Assembly (NCBI GenBank): GCA_947627715.1
Contig: CANQXK010000019.1
Location: 1 to 45,534, forward strand
Source of the DNA: an uncultured Oscillospiraceae bacterium
GTDB taxonomy: Bacteria; Bacillota; Clostridia; Oscillospirales; Oscillospiraceae
Reading direction: 5' to 3'
DNA: 45,534 nucleotides
The notes beneath the pieces were generated by a model that had not been told where the DNA came from, did not search any database, and saw nothing but the letters and a program-made list of their open reading frames with translations. Made by a program: the position numbers and the translations under genes. Every line of letters begins with the position of its first letter. Within the stretch, counting starts at the first letter, position 1. This document shows positions 32,300 to 41,169 of the stretch, in pieces.

Positions 32300-33667
32300 T
32301 TATTTCCCGACGCAGAAGCGTTCAAAGATCCTGTCCGTCACGTCGGAGGCCAGGGCGCGGCCCGAAAGCCTCCCCAGCGCCTCCATCGCCTCCTCCAAAA
32401 GCGTCAGGACCGCGTCGGGGGTCACCCCGTCCCGGATGGCCTCTCCGGCCTCCCGCAGGGCGTCCAGCGCCGTCTGGACCTCCCCGGCCTGGCGGGCGTT
32501 GGTCAGGATCTCCCCCTCCGCCACGCCCTCCGGCCTGGGGAAAAGCCCCTCCACCAGCGCCGAAAGCTCCCGCGTCCCCTCCCCCGTCCTGGCGCACAGC
32601 GCCGCGCGGGGCAGCGCCCGCGCCTCCGGCGGCAGGACGAGCTTTTGGGGGAGGTCCGCCTTGTTCAGGACCAGGACCGTCCTGGCTGTCGAGGCCGCTC
32701 TTTCCACGATCCGGGCGTCCTCCTGGGTGAAGGGGGCCGAGAGGTCCAGCACCGCCAGAATAAGCTCCGCCCGCTCCATGGCGTCCAGGGAGCGTTCCAC
32801 CCCCAGTTTTTCCACCGCGTCGTCCGTCCGGCGAAGTCCCGCCGTGTCCGCGAGGCGCAGCTTCACGCCCCCTAAAACGCACGTCTCCTCCACCGTGTCG
32901 CGGGTGGTCCCCGGAACGTCGGTGACGATGGCCCGGTCAAAGCCCACGAGGGCGTTCAAAAGGGAGGACTTCCCCACGTTGGGGCGGCCCACGATGGCGG
33001 TCCTCACGCCGTCCCGCAGGAGCCTGCCCCGTTGGAAGGTGTCCAGAAGCCCCCGGAGGGTCCTTTCCCCCCGCTCCAAAGTCCCCCGGTACGCCTCCAG
33101 CCGGAAGTCCTCGATGTCCTCGTCGGGCCAGTCCACCACCGCGTGGAAATGGGCGGCGACGTCCAAAAGCTCGGAGTACACCGCGTCGGTTTTCCGCGTC
33201 ACCGCCCCCGTGAGCTGCCCCGCGGCGTTTTTCGCCGCCGCCTGCGTGTCCGCGTCGATGAGGTCGATGACGGCCTCGGCCTCGGTGAGGTCCAGCTTTC
33301 CGTTTAAAAAGGCGCGTTTTGTAAATTCCCCCGGCCGCGCCTGCCGCGCGCCGTTCTCAAAAAGCGCCGTCAGCACCGCCGCCAGGGCCGCCGGGGAGCC
33401 GTGGCAGGAAAGCTCCGCCGTGTCCTCCCCGGTGTAGCTGCGGGGGGCGCGGGAGACGGTGCAGAGGCAGGTGTCCAAAAGCGCCCCGTCCGCGCCGTAG
33501 ACCCCGCCGTAAACGCTCCTTCCCGGCGGGGTATCCGCCATTTTTCGTCCGCGCCGGGCGCGGAACACGCGGTCAACGCAGTCGATGGCCCCCTCGCCGG
33601 ACAGCCTGACGATACCCACGGCCGCCCGGACAGGCCCGGTGGCCACGGCGGCGATCAGCTCAGACAT
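32300..33667 (-). CDS. mnmE: tRNA modification GTPase MnmE
   Basis: The start is ATG 33667 (MSELIAAVATGPVRAAVGIV), with GGAGG 6 bases upstream; it overlaps the 3-prime end of nadE by 8 bases. The 455-residue protein has an N-terminal tetrahydrofolate-binding domain (about 1-120), a helical domain, and an inserted GTPase domain with G1 GRPNVGKSS, G3 DTAG and G4 NKAD. The invariant C-terminus is FCVGK, whose Cys is needed for catalysis. With MnmG it installs the (carboxymethyl)aminomethyl group on wobble uridine 34 of certain tRNAs. It is the last gene of the glyQS operon, and translation is probably coupled to nadE. Confidence 0.97.
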   Translation of the reverse strand: MSELIAAVATGPVRAAVGIVRLSGEGAIDCVDRVFRARRGRKMADTPPGRSVYGGVYGADGALLDTCLCTVSRAPRSYTGEDTAELSCHGSPAALAAVLTALFENGARQARPGEFTKRAFLNGKLDLTEAEAVIDLIDADTQAAAKNAAGQLTGAVTRKTDAVYSELLDVAAHFHAVVDWPDEDIEDFRLEAYRGTLERGERTLRGLLDTFQRGRLLRDGVRTAIVGRPNVGKSSLLNALVGFDRAIVTDVPGTTRDTVEETCVLGGVKLRLADTAGLRRTDDAVEKLGVERSLDAMERAELILAVLDLSAPFTQEDARIVERAASTARTVLVLNKADLPQKLVLPPEARALPRAALCARTGEGTRELSALVEGLFPRPEGVAEGEILTNARQAGEVQTALDALREAGEAIRDGVTPDAVLTLLEEAMEALGRLSGRALASDVTDRIFERFCVGK

Positions 33668-35573
33668 ACAGCTCCTCCAGCTCGTCAAGCCACGCCTTGG
33701 CCGCGGCATCCGAGGGCATCCGCCAGTCGCCCCGCGGGGACAGGGCCACCGACCCCACCTTCGGCCCGTCCGGCAGGCAGGACCGCTTGAACTGCTGGGC
33801 GAAGAAGCGGCGGACGAAGATCTTGAGCCACTTCAGGACCGTCTCGCCGTCGTAAACGCCGGCGAAGGCGTATTTTGCCAATCGGAAGATCTTCTTCGGC
33901 CCCATGCCGAAGCGGACGAAGCAGTAAAGGAAGAAGTCGTGAAGCTCGTAAGGCCCCACCAGGTCCTCGGTCTTCTGGCTGATCTGGCCGTTCTCCGCCG
34001 GCAGAAGCTCCGGCGAGACGGGGGTAGCCAGGATGTCGTTCAGCACGGCGGCCAGCCCCTCATCGCCGCAGGTCCCGGCGTACCAGCCCACCACGTAGCG
34101 CACCAGGGTCTTGGGCACCCCGGCGTTGACGCCGTACATACTCATGTGGTCGCCGTTGTAGGTGGCCCAGCCCAGCGCCAGCTCCGAGAGGTCCCCGGTG
34201 CCCACCACAAGGCCGTCCACGCCGTTGGCAAGGTCCATGAGCACCTGGGTGCGCTCCCTGGCCTGGGCGTTTTCATAGACCACGCTGTGGTCGCCCTCGT
34301 CGTGGCCGATGTCCTCAAAGTGCTGTCTCACCGCTTTCGTGATGTCCGCCACCCGAAGCTCCGCCCCCAGGCGCTCCGCCAGGACCGTGGCGTTGGACCT
34401 GGTGCGGGCGGTGGTGCCGAAGCAGGGCATGGTGACGGCCAGAAGAGCGCCCGCCGGAAGGCCCAGCTCCCGGACCGCCCTGGCACTGACCAGCATCGCC
34501 AGGGTGGAGTCGAGGCCGCCGGAGACGCCCACCACCAGCTTTTTCGCCCCGGTGTGCTCCATGCGCTTTTTGAGGCCCTGTGTCTGGATGGAGAAGATCT
34601 CGCCGCATCGCTCGTCCCGCTGGCCGGGATCGGCGGGGACGAAGGGACTGCGGGCCACGGGGCGGGTCAAAACGGTGTCCTCGGCCTCCAGGGAAAACTC
34701 CGTGGACCCGTACCCGTCCCCCGATGTGCCTGTGAAGGTGGTGTTGCGGCGGCGGTCGAACATCAGGCGCTGAACGTCGATCTCCGAGACGGTAAGGCCC
34801 GTCTTAAAGCGGCTCTCCGCCAGCACCGTGCCGTTTTCGGCGATGAGATCGTGTCCCGCGAACACAAGGTCGGTGGAACTCTCCCCCTCCCCCGCGTCGG
34901 CGTAGATATAGGCGCACAGAAGCCTTGCGGACTGGTTCTTCACCAGCTCCCGGCGGTAGGCCGCCTTGCCCACCAGCTCGTTGGAGGCGGACAGGTTCAA
35001 AATCACCGTGGCCCCGGCCCGCGCAAGACCGGTGGAGGGCGGGTCGGCGGCCCACAGGTCCTCGCAGATCTCCACCCCCACCGTGAGGCCGGGGACGGAC
35101 GTACACTCAAAAAGGCTCCGTCTGTCGATCACCGCGGGGCATCCCGCAAGCTCGGTGTAAATATTCGCCCCCGCCCCGGAGGTAAACCATCTCTGCTCGT
35201 AAAATTCCCCGTAGTTGGGAAGATAGCTCTTGGGGACCAGCCCCAGAAGCTCCCCGCCCCGGAGGATCGCGGCGCAGTTGTAGAGTTCGCCGCCTCCCCG
35301 CACGGGCAGCCCCACGGCGATGAGCATATCAAGCGCCGCCGTCTCGTCAAGGATGCGCCGGAGCGCCTTTTCCGCCGCGTCCAAAAGCGTATCCTGCAAA
35401 AAGAGGTCGCCGCAGGTGTAGCCGGTGACGCAAAGCTCCGGGAAAACCAGGAGCTTCACCCCCATCCCCGCCGCCTCGCGGCAGAGCGCGGCGATGGCCC
35501 CGGCGTTATACGCGCAGTCGGCCACCCGGATCTTCGGCGTGGCCGCCGCGACCTTTACAAAGCCGTCCCTCAT
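33660..35573 (-). CDS. nadE: Glutamine-dependent NAD+ synthetase
   Basis: The 637-residue two-domain enzyme makes NAD+ from deamido-NAD+, glutamine and ATP. The N-terminal nitrilase-type glutaminase (about 1-290) shows the full triad Glu46 (FPELCVTGY), Lys115 (LVPKSYLPN) and Cys170 (VGVEICEDLW). The C-terminal synthetase domain has the PP-loop LVVGVSGGLDSTLAML, then VGTGDLSELALGWATYNGDH, typical of the glutamine-dependent form. The start overlaps the stop of the preceding small gene by 4 bases (ATGA type), and its end overlaps mnmE, so expression is tightly coupled. Confidence 0.96.
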   Translation of the reverse strand: MRDGFVKVAAATPKIRVADCAYNAGAIAALCREAAGMGVKLLVFPELCVTGYTCGDLFLQDTLLDAAEKALRRILDETAALDMLIAVGLPVRGGGELYNCAAILRGGELLGLVPKSYLPNYGEFYEQRWFTSGAGANIYTELAGCPAVIDRRSLFECTSVPGLTVGVEICEDLWAADPPSTGLARAGATVILNLSASNELVGKAAYRRELVKNQSARLLCAYIYADAGEGESSTDLVFAGHDLIAENGTVLAESRFKTGLTVSEIDVQRLMFDRRRNTTFTGTSGDGYGSTEFSLEAEDTVLTRPVARSPFVPADPGQRDERCGEIFSIQTQGLKKRMEHTGAKKLVVGVSGGLDSTLAMLVSARAVRELGLPAGALLAVTMPCFGTTARTRSNATVLAERLGAELRVADITKAVRQHFEDIGHDEGDHSVVYENAQARERTQVLMDLANGVDGLVVGTGDLSELALGWATYNGDHMSMYGVNAGVPKTLVRYVVGWYAGTCGDEGLAAVLNDILATPVSPELLPAENGQISQKTEDLVGPYELHDFFLYCFVRFGMGPKKIFRLAKYAFAGVYDGETVLKWLKIFVRRFFAQQFKRSCLPDGPKVGSVALSPRGDWRMPSDAAAKAWLDELEELYV

Positions 35574-35917
35574 TCAGGCACCTCCGTAAATTCAAAGAGA
35601 TCCTCGTCAAAATAGTGGATGATGGCAAGCCTGGCGTTGTGGAGCGCGCCCTTCGGCCCGGAGACCCGGATAACGCCCTCTGAAAGCGTCAGCTCCACGC
35701 CCTCCGCGTCGATCTTCGGCAGGATCCGCTCCCGGATCTCCCCGGCCAGCGCCTCCGGATGCTCCCTATAGTATTCCGCGCTCTCCGCCGGGGCGTACCC
35801 CTCCACAGGCGTCCCCCTGGCGGTAAACAGCAGGGCCGTGGCCACCACCGCCAGCACCAGCACGGCCACGCACCCGGCAGGCCGGAGGCGTTTGGCAAAT
35901 TGCGAACCTGTCTCCAT
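35570..35917 (-). CDS. Unknown 115-aa membrane-anchored protein
   Basis: The start is ATG 35917 (METGSQFAKRLRPAG), 1 base after the stop of the LtaS-like gene; the frame is open further upstream only inside that gene. One hydrophobic helix at about 14-34 (GCVAVLVLAVVATALLFTA) is followed by an extracytoplasmic domain with EYYREHPEALAGEIRERILP and a beta-alpha end (ELTLSEGVIRVSGPKGALHN, ARLAIIHYFDEDLFEF). The family is not recognised; the C-terminal part vaguely resembles small KH- or BON-like folds, which is not firm. Position between an LtaS-like enzyme and nadE, with tight coupling, suggests an envelope role connected with the former. Confidence 0.75.
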   Translation of the reverse strand: METGSQFAKRLRPAGCVAVLVLAVVATALLFTARGTPVEGYAPAESAEYYREHPEALAGEIRERILPKIDAEGVELTLSEGVIRVSGPKGALHNARLAIIHYFDEDLFEFTEVPE

Positions 35918-35918
35918 G

Positions 35919-37781
35919 TCAACCCCCCAAAAGTTCCCCATAGGAGAAGTGTTTCTTTGTGTAATATCCGGCATAGAGGACGCCGTTTACAAGCTCCCTC
36001 TGTTCCCCGGTAAGCTCATGGAGTATCTGCCCGTCCACCACCGACACGTCAAAGGAGGTGTTGATGACGCTGACGCGCAGCGCGGCGTCGTGGAGGATCT
36101 GGCCGTAGGCGCTTCTGCCCCAACCGCACTCCTCAAATACCTTGTCCATCAAAAAGCACGCGGATACATCGCCGCCCTCGCCGGTAAAGTCCCCGCCTGT
36201 GGCGCGCCTGGCGGCGTCGTTGGCCCAGATCAGATAGGGCGTGGAGCAGTAGTTGTAAAAGCCCTCCCCGGCAGCCGGATCAAGATCGACTCCAAGCTCA
36301 TCATAAGCGGTGTCCAGATACGGCTTGTGGTCGCCGTAAAAAACCACCACAAAGGGTTCCGGGTCGTCCCGCAGGGAGTTTACAAAATCAAGCATCCTCC
36401 GGCTCGTGTCGGCAATGCCGGTGAGATAGTTGTTCACCGTGTTGTATACCGGCTCGGGCTTGTCTCCACGGACGAGGTACGACTTCTCCCCCGTTGAGGC
36501 GCTGTCGTAGCTGCCGTGATTCTGGAAAGATATGGAGTAGTTAAAATAGGGTACAGACTTGTCCCGGTTCTCTATGAGCGCGGTAAGCTCCGAGAAGAAG
36601 AAGCTGTCGCTCCTGTCGCCCGTTCCGAAGTCCTCCAGGAAATAATACTTTTCAAAGCCCAGATTCCTCTCCACGTTTTCCCTGTCGTAGTACCAGTTGT
36701 TTCCGGGGTGAAGCCCCTCCGTATAGTAACCGTTGCGGCGCAGGAACCAGGCGTATGAGTCGGTTTTCTCCCGGAACTCCTCCGTCTCGGCGAAACCCGT
36801 CAAAAAGCAGCGTTCGGAGTCCACCGTCCCGCCGCCGAAGGTGTTGGAGACGATATGCCCGTGAAGGCTCTCCGCCTGAAGCTCATGGAGCGGCGCGTAA
36901 ACGTCCTCGTCCACGCCTATCTGGGGGTATTCCGAAAGGTCGCAGTATGCCTCCAGCATCACGGCGATCAAATTGACGCGCCGTTCCTCCTCAATGGAGC
37001 CGTCGCTGTACCCGGCAAGCGTCTTCGCGGCCTCATCCTCGTCGTACCCCTCCGGGGGCTGGGGGATGGCTTCGGATACGGAGTGGAGGAAGGAGTATAA
37101 AAAGCCCTTCGAGGCGTAGACCTGCTGCTCCATCCATATGTTGTATTCCGCAGTGTTGTTCACCGCGCGGTCATACACGGCGTCACTGGCATAGAGGGTG
37201 AAGATCAGCGTCACGAGCACGCCCAGGCTCAAGACCGCGCCAACGACGCGGACCCAGGCCTTTTTCAGCGCGCCGCGTGCCAGGAGCGCCGCCAGCGCCG
37301 TCCCCAAAACGACAGCCAGTATGGAGATGACCGCCCGTCCCGATATGACGATCGTGTAATTTGAAATGATCCCGGCCGCCTCGCCCACCAGCCCCAGATC
37401 CGAAGCCTTAAAGGTCTCGTTCCTGATGGCGAGCTTGTAAAAATCCACGATGGCCAGCGCCAGCACGGTGAGGGACGAACCCAGATACGCTATCCACGCC
37501 CTCCCGGTGGAAAAATACAGCGCCGCAGTGAGAAGAAGCACCGGGAGAATATTGAGGAAGAGGATCCACGGCTCGGAAAAATAGCTCCACTGAAAATTCG
37601 CGTCCTTTATCCCCGGATAGACGCCCCCCACCACCAGCGCCAGGCTGCCTGCGGCGGCGCTCAGCGCCGTCAGAAGCGCGCCCACCCAGACATAGTGCCA
37701 TATGGTGAGCCGCCGCCAGTAGTTGTTGCCGTCGGCCGGTCCCCGGCCGCCGTTATACCAAATCGCGTCAAACAGCTTCAT
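35919..37781 (-). CDS. LtaS-like membrane sulfatase-fold phosphoglycerol/phosphotransferase
   Basis: The 620-residue protein has five membrane helices in the first about 205 residues (for example VWVGALLTALSAAAGSLALV, ILFLNILPVLLLTAALYF, SILAVVLGTALAALLARG). An extracytoplasmic alkaline-phosphatase-fold sulfatase domain follows (about 255-560). The likely nucleophile Thr lies in FGGGTVDSERCFLTG. Further motifs are GLHPGNNWYYDRENV, FNYSISFQNHGSYD and FVVVFYGDHKPYLD (metal-binding Asp-His). This is the architecture of lipoteichoic acid synthases and related phosphoglycerol transferases. Which polymer it builds is not readable. It sits 3 bases after glyQS and 1 base before the 115-aa gene. Confidence 0.9.
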   Translation of the reverse strand: MKLFDAIWYNGGRGPADGNNYWRRLTIWHYVWVGALLTALSAAAGSLALVVGGVYPGIKDANFQWSYFSEPWILFLNILPVLLLTAALYFSTGRAWIAYLGSSLTVLALAIVDFYKLAIRNETFKASDLGLVGEAAGIISNYTIVISGRAVISILAVVLGTALAALLARGALKKAWVRVVGAVLSLGVLVTLIFTLYASDAVYDRAVNNTAEYNIWMEQQVYASKGFLYSFLHSVSEAIPQPPEGYDEDEAAKTLAGYSDGSIEEERRVNLIAVMLEAYCDLSEYPQIGVDEDVYAPLHELQAESLHGHIVSNTFGGGTVDSERCFLTGFAETEEFREKTDSYAWFLRRNGYYTEGLHPGNNWYYDRENVERNLGFEKYYFLEDFGTGDRSDSFFFSELTALIENRDKSVPYFNYSISFQNHGSYDSASTGEKSYLVRGDKPEPVYNTVNNYLTGIADTSRRMLDFVNSLRDDPEPFVVVFYGDHKPYLDTAYDELGVDLDPAAGEGFYNYCSTPYLIWANDAARRATGGDFTGEGGDVSACFLMDKVFEECGWGRSAYGQILHDAALRVSVINTSFDVSVVDGQILHELTGEQRELVNGVLYAGYYTKKHFSYGELLGG

Positions 37782-37784
37782 GGC

Positions 37785-39182
37785 TCAAAACGCCACGCGC
37801 TGGGCGATGTAGCTCTCCAGCTCGCCGATGGGGATGCGCACCTGCTCCATGGTGTCCCGCTCCCGGACGGTGACGCACCCGTCCTGTTCAGAGTCGAAGT
37901 CGTATGTCACGCAGAAAGGCGTGCCGATCTCGTCCTCCCGGCGGTAACGCTTGCCGATGGACCCGGCGTCGTCGAAGTCCACCATGTAGGACTTCGCCAG
38001 CTCGTTTCTTATCTCCATGGCCTTGTCGGAGAGCTTCTTGGAGAGCGGCAGCACCGCGCATTTGTAGGGGGACAGGAACGGGTGGAGCCGCAGCACCACG
38101 CGCACGTCCTCCTTGCCCTTGGCATCGACTAAATGCTCCTCGTCGTACGCCTCGCAGAGAAACGCCAGGGCCACCCGGTCGCAGCCAAGGCTGGGTTCGA
38201 TGACGTAGGGGATAAAATGCTCGTTTGCCTCCTGGTCGTAGTAGGTGAGGTCCTTGCCTGACGCCTCCTGATGGCGCGTCAGGTCATAGTCGGTCCTGTC
38301 GGCGATGCCCCACAGCTCCCCCCAGTCGGTGAAGGGGAAGGCGTACTCGATGTCCGTGGTGGCCTTGGAGTAGAAGGCCAGCTCCGCCGGCTCGTGGTCC
38401 CGGTAACGCATGTTCTCTTCCTTCAGGCCCAGGGATTTCAGCCAGTCGATGCAGAACTTTTTCCAGTAGGCGAACCACTCAAGGTCCGTGCCCGGCTTGC
38501 AGAAGAACTCGCACTCCATCTGCTCAAACTCCCTGGTGCGGAAGGTGAAGTTGCCGGGGGTGATCTCGTTGCGGAAGGCCTTGCCCACCTGGCAGACGCC
38601 AAAGGGGAGCTTGCGGCGGGTGGTGCGCTGGATGTTGGGGAAGTTGACAAAGATGCCCTGGGCCGTCTCCGGACGGAGATAGCAGGTGGAGGAGGAGTCC
38701 TCCGTCACGCCGATGGCGGTCTTGAACATCAGGTTGAATTTGCGGATGGGGGTGAAGTCGTGCTTGCCGCACACGGGGCAGATGACGTCCTCGTGTCCGG
38801 CGATGAATTTGTCCATCTCGTCAAAGGTCATGGCGTCGGTGTTGACCTCCGGGTGCTCATCGCCGATGAGCTTATCCGCCCGGTGGCGGGACTTGCAGGC
38901 CCGGCAGTCCAAAAGGGGGTCGGAGAAGCTGGAGACGTGCCCCGTGGTCACCCACGTCTGGGGATTCATGATGATGGCCGCGTCCAGCCCCACGTTGTAG
39001 GGGGACTCCTGCACGAATTTCTTCAGCCACGCCTTTTTCACGTTGTTCTTAAATTCCACTCCCAGGGGGCCGTAGTCCCAGGAGTTGGCAAGGCCGCCGT
39101 AGATCTCACTTCCGGCGTAGATGAAGCCGCGGCTCTTGCACAGGTTTACGATCATGTCCAGGGTCTTTTCGCTGTTTTTCAT
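37785..39182 (-). CDS. glyQS: Glycyl-tRNA synthetase, single-chain (alpha2) type
   Basis: The 465-residue class II enzyme is of the eukaryal/archaeal-like homodimeric type, not the alpha2-beta2 GlyQ+GlyS type. Seen: [20 protein letters not shown] and [16 protein letters not shown] at the N-terminus; the zinc-like [13 protein letters not shown] and [45 protein letters not shown] (motif 2); and [18 protein letters not shown] (motif 3). The C-terminal anticodon domain contains [19 protein letters not shown]. No T-box motif is visible upstream, unlike pheS. It leads a coupled operon: glyQS, LtaS-like, 115-aa protein, nadE, mnmE. Confidence 0.97.
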   Translation of the reverse strand: MKNSEKTLDMIVNLCKSRGFIYAGSEIYGGLANSWDYGPLGVEFKNNVKKAWLKKFVQESPYNVGLDAAIIMNPQTWVTTGHVSSFSDPLLDCRACKSRHRADKLIGDEHPEVNTDAMTFDEMDKFIAGHEDVICPVCGKHDFTPIRKFNLMFKTAIGVTEDSSSTCYLRPETAQGIFVNFPNIQRTTRRKLPFGVCQVGKAFRNEITPGNFTFRTREFEQMECEFFCKPGTDLEWFAYWKKFCIDWLKSLGLKEENMRYRDHEPAELAFYSKATTDIEYAFPFTDWGELWGIADRTDYDLTRHQEASGKDLTYYDQEANEHFIPYVIEPSLGCDRVALAFLCEAYDEEHLVDAKGKEDVRVVLRLHPFLSPYKCAVLPLSKKLSDKAMEIRNELAKSYMVDFDDAGSIGKRYRREDEIGTPFCVTYDFDSEQDGCVTVRERDTMEQVRIPIGELESYIAQRVAF

Positions 39183-39410
39183 ACGATGTCCTTCCCGCGG
39201 CTGGCTGCCGCGTCTTATTTTTTGGCGCTTTTGGCGCGTTGTGGTTATTATATACCCTTGTTTCCTCTTTTTCCACAGTTTTTTTCATTTCCGGCGTCAA
39301 AAGCCCGCGCTGTATGGCCGCGCCCCGGAAGGGATATACTATTTCCGGCCCCGGCTTTGCCCAAGGCTCCGCCCGGCCCCGGCCTTTTTCGCCGCCCGGA
39401 CCATCCTTTA
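39183..39410 (-). other. Leader region of the glyQS operon with a second promoter
   Basis: About 230 nt between the distal promoter and glyQS. A second promoter is present on the minus strand: TGGAAA (39275-39270), a 17-bp spacer and TATAAT (39252-39247). A 39-codon ATG frame (starting [17 protein letters not shown]) shows no convincing ribosome site and overlaps this promoter. No T-box sequence is present. Confidence 0.5.
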
Positions 39411-39415
39411 TTCCG

Positions 39416-39444
39416 ACTATAGCACAAATATAAAGCTTTGTCAA
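39416..39444 (-). promoter_or_regulatory. Distal sigma-A promoter of the glyQS operon
   Basis: Minus strand TTGACA (39444-39439), a 17-bp spacer and TATAGT (39421-39416). The same bases (39438-39443) read TTGTCA on the plus strand and may form a -35 for the divergent ldhA gene. Confidence 0.82.
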
Positions 39445-39489
39445 GTATTATTTTTAAATATTTTAAATTATTTTTTTGGAGGCAGCTCT

Positions 39490-40494
39490 GTGAACAAAAT
39501 CGCCTTTTACGACGCCAAAAGCTACGATCGGACGTGGTTCGACCGGGCCGGCCCCAGGGCGGGGCTTACGCTTTTGTATCTTGAGACGCGCCTGACGCCG
39601 GACACCGCCGTCCTGGCGCGGGGGTGCGACGCCGTCTGCGCCTTTGTCAACGACGACCTGGGGGCGAGGACGCTCTCCGTCCTCGCGGAAAACGGCGTGA
39701 GGGCTGCGGCGCTGCGGTGCGCGGGGTACAACAACGTGGACCTGGCCGCGGCGGCGGCCAACGGCATCCGGGTCTTTCGGGTCCCGGCCTACTCCCCGGC
39801 CAGCGTGGCCGAGCACGCCATGGCGCTGCTCCTCACCCTCACCCGCCGGACGCACCGGGCCTTCACCCGCACGCGGGAGCGGAATTTCAGCCTTGAGGGG
39901 CTGGTGGGCATGAATTTGGAGAACAAAACCGTGGGCGTGGTGGGCACGGGCAAGGTGGGCCTCCGCTTTGCGGGGATGGCCGCCGGCTTCGGCGCCCGCG
40001 TCATCGCCAGCGACCCGGAGCCGAAGTGGGGCGCGGGGATCGAGTATACGCGCCTGGACGAGCTTATCCGCCGCTCCGATGTCATCTCCCTGCACTGCCC
40101 GCTGACCCCCTCCACCTATCACCTTCTCGGCCGCTCCGCCTTTCACCAGATGCGCGACGGCGTTGTGATCGTCAACACCTCACGGGGCGCGCTCATCGAC
40201 TCCGAGGCCCTTTTGGACAACGTCAAGTCCGGCAAGGTGGGCGCGGCGGGCCTGGACGTCTACGAGGAGGAGGCGGACGTTTTTTACGAGGACGTGTCCT
40301 CCAGGGTCATGCGGGACGACACCCTGAATCTGCTCCTCAGCCAGCCCAACGTGCTGGTGACCAGCCACCAGGCGTTTTTGACCCAGGAGGCCCTTCAGGC
40401 CATCGCGGAGACAACGGCGGAGAATCTGCGAAAATTCTTCGCCGGGGAAGCGTCCGAAAACGAGCTTCACGCCCGCGACCCTCAGCCGGTGTGA
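39490..40494 (+). CDS. ldhA: D-lactate dehydrogenase family protein
   Basis: The start is GTG 39490, with GGAGG 7 bases upstream; the longer open frame has no signals. The 334-residue D-2-hydroxyacid dehydrogenase has the NAD-binding motif GTGKVG at 152-157 followed by Asp175. The catalytic residues Arg232 (NTSRGALID), Glu261 (LDVYEEEADVF) and His293 (TSHQAFLT) sit at the positions expected for D-LDH. YNNVDLAAAAANGIRVFRVP and YSPASVAEHAMALLL fit fermentative D-LDH. It reduces pyruvate to D-lactate and regenerates NAD+, consistent with a fermenting anaerobe; specificity for another 2-oxoacid cannot be excluded. Its end overlaps the convergent 70-aa gene by 13 bases. Confidence 0.92.
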   Translation: MNKIAFYDAKSYDRTWFDRAGPRAGLTLLYLETRLTPDTAVLARGCDAVCAFVNDDLGARTLSVLAENGVRAAALRCAGYNNVDLAAAAANGIRVFRVPAYSPASVAEHAMALLLTLTRRTHRAFTRTRERNFSLEGLVGMNLENKTVGVVGTGKVGLRFAGMAAGFGARVIASDPEPKWGAGIEYTRLDELIRRSDVISLHCPLTPSTYHLLGRSAFHQMRDGVVIVNTSRGALIDSEALLDNVKSGKVGAAGLDVYEEEADVFYEDVSSRVMRDDTLNLLLSQPNVLVTSHQAFLTQEALQAIAETTAENLRKFFAGEASENELHARDPQPV

Positions 40495-40694
40495 CCGCCC
40501 CCTTTACGCAGCTTTCGCGCCTGGGCTTTCTCGTACCTCCGGCCCCGGATAAACCCGTAGTTATACGCCGCCGACACGGCTTTTATTTGGTCGCCCATGT
40601 CTGCCAGCGTCACCGCCTCCAGCAGCGTAGGCGCATACCCCGCCGGCGGCTTCTCCCTGAACATCTCCTCCGCCCAGTCTTCGTCATGTTTCAT
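40482..40694 (-). CDS. Unknown 70-aa protein next to an XRE regulator
   Basis: The protein starts MKHDEDWAEEMFREKPPAGY and ends ARKLRKGGGHTG. The middle (LLEAVTLADMGDQIKAVSAA, YNYGFIRGRRYEKAQA) is helical and charged. No domain is recognised; such proteins are typical of small regulatory or phage-derived loci. CGGAGG lies about 8 bases before the ATG, and a good promoter (40745-40774) lies in the shared region with the divergent XRE gene. The pair could be a self-regulated module, but evidence for a toxin-antitoxin role is lacking. Confidence 0.7.
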   Translation of the reverse strand: MKHDEDWAEEMFREKPPAGYAPTLLEAVTLADMGDQIKAVSAAYNYGFIRGRRYEKAQARKLRKGGGHTG

Positions 40695-40744
40695 CGTATA
40701 CCTCCGTGTATTGCATATTGTTAGTATGTATATTTGTAAGGGGT

Positions 40745-40774
40745 ATTATATTATACTGATAGATATAATGTCAA
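40745..40774 (-). promoter_or_regulatory. Promoter of the 70-aa gene with overlapping dyad, likely XRE operator
   Basis: Minus strand TTGACA (40774-40769), an 18-bp spacer and TATAAT (40750-40745). The spacer holds an imperfect dyad (ATATTATACTGATAGATATA at about 40748-40767), a likely binding site of the adjacent XRE protein. Confidence 0.6.
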
Positions 40775-40790
40775 TAGGCGGGTGAAAAAA

Positions 40791-41000
40791 ATGTTCAGAA
40801 AAAGGCTCAGGCAGGCGCGGATAGACGCGAACCTTACTCAGCAGCGAATGGCGGACCTGCTGGGTATATCCCTCAACGGCTATCAGAAGTATGAGCAGGG
40901 CGAGACTCAGCCGCCGCTGGATACGCTCGTCAAGCTGTCCCGCATACTGAACGTCACAACGGATCACCTCCTTTGCAACGACGCCGTTGACAAGAAGTAG
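40791..41000 (+). CDS. Small XRE-family HTH regulator
   Basis: The start is ATG 40791, chosen over GTG 40782 because the G-rich GGCGGGTG lies 6 bases upstream of the ATG. The 69-residue protein is a single Cro/C1-type HTH: RKRLRQARIDANLTQQRMAD, LLGISLNGYQKYEQGETQPP, LDTLVKLSRILNVTTDHLLC. It has no effector domain. It is divergent from the 70-aa gene and probably represses the shared promoter region. A weak hairpin with TTTT at 41020-41036 may terminate it. Confidence 0.85.
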   Translation: MFRKRLRQARIDANLTQQRMADLLGISLNGYQKYEQGETQPPLDTLVKLSRILNVTTDHLLCNDAVDKK

Positions 41001-41019
41001 ATGTCGGTGGGATATGGTT

Positions 41020-41036
41020 GCGGCTTCGCCGCTTTT
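41020..41036 (+). terminator. Weak terminator of the small XRE gene
   Basis: GCGGC-TTC-GCCGC stem followed by TTTT. Confidence 0.5.
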
Positions 41037-41055
41037 CTCACCTCATCCGTCGCCG

Positions 41056-41166
41056 CGTCGTCGCGGAACCCGCTTAACCTCGCGTCCCCGCAGAGCGTGA
41101 ACGCTCAGGCGCAGGGTTCGCTCCTCCTCTCCCCAGCGGGCCAAGGCCCGCCGGGGACCCCGTTTT
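41056..41166 (-). ncRNA. Structured element R, copy B
   Basis: This 111-nt relative of 22610-22718. Helix 1 (41131-41156): CCCC, GCGGGCC-TT-GGCCCGC, GGGG with a G-U pair on the minus strand. Helix 2 (41114-41119 with 41066-41071): GAACCC/GGGTTC. A third hairpin GAGCG-TTCA-CGCTC (41093-41106) lies inside helix 2. No promoter is seen directly upstream on the minus strand, so this copy may be part of a repeat rather than a transcribed gene. Confidence 0.55.
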
Positions 41167-41169
41167 TTC

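Noticed and set aside
29645-32875. A 1076-codon open frame on the plus strand opposite ppdK and the end of mnmE
   Set aside because: It runs antisense across two unambiguous genes and the promoter between them, has a His/Gly/Leu/Val-rich composition, and no ribosome site. It is a GC-rich shadow frame.
39183-39410. T-box leader for glyQS
   Set aside because: No GGGTGGTACCGCGG-like sequence or terminator/antiterminator pair is present. Two ordinary promoters explain the region.
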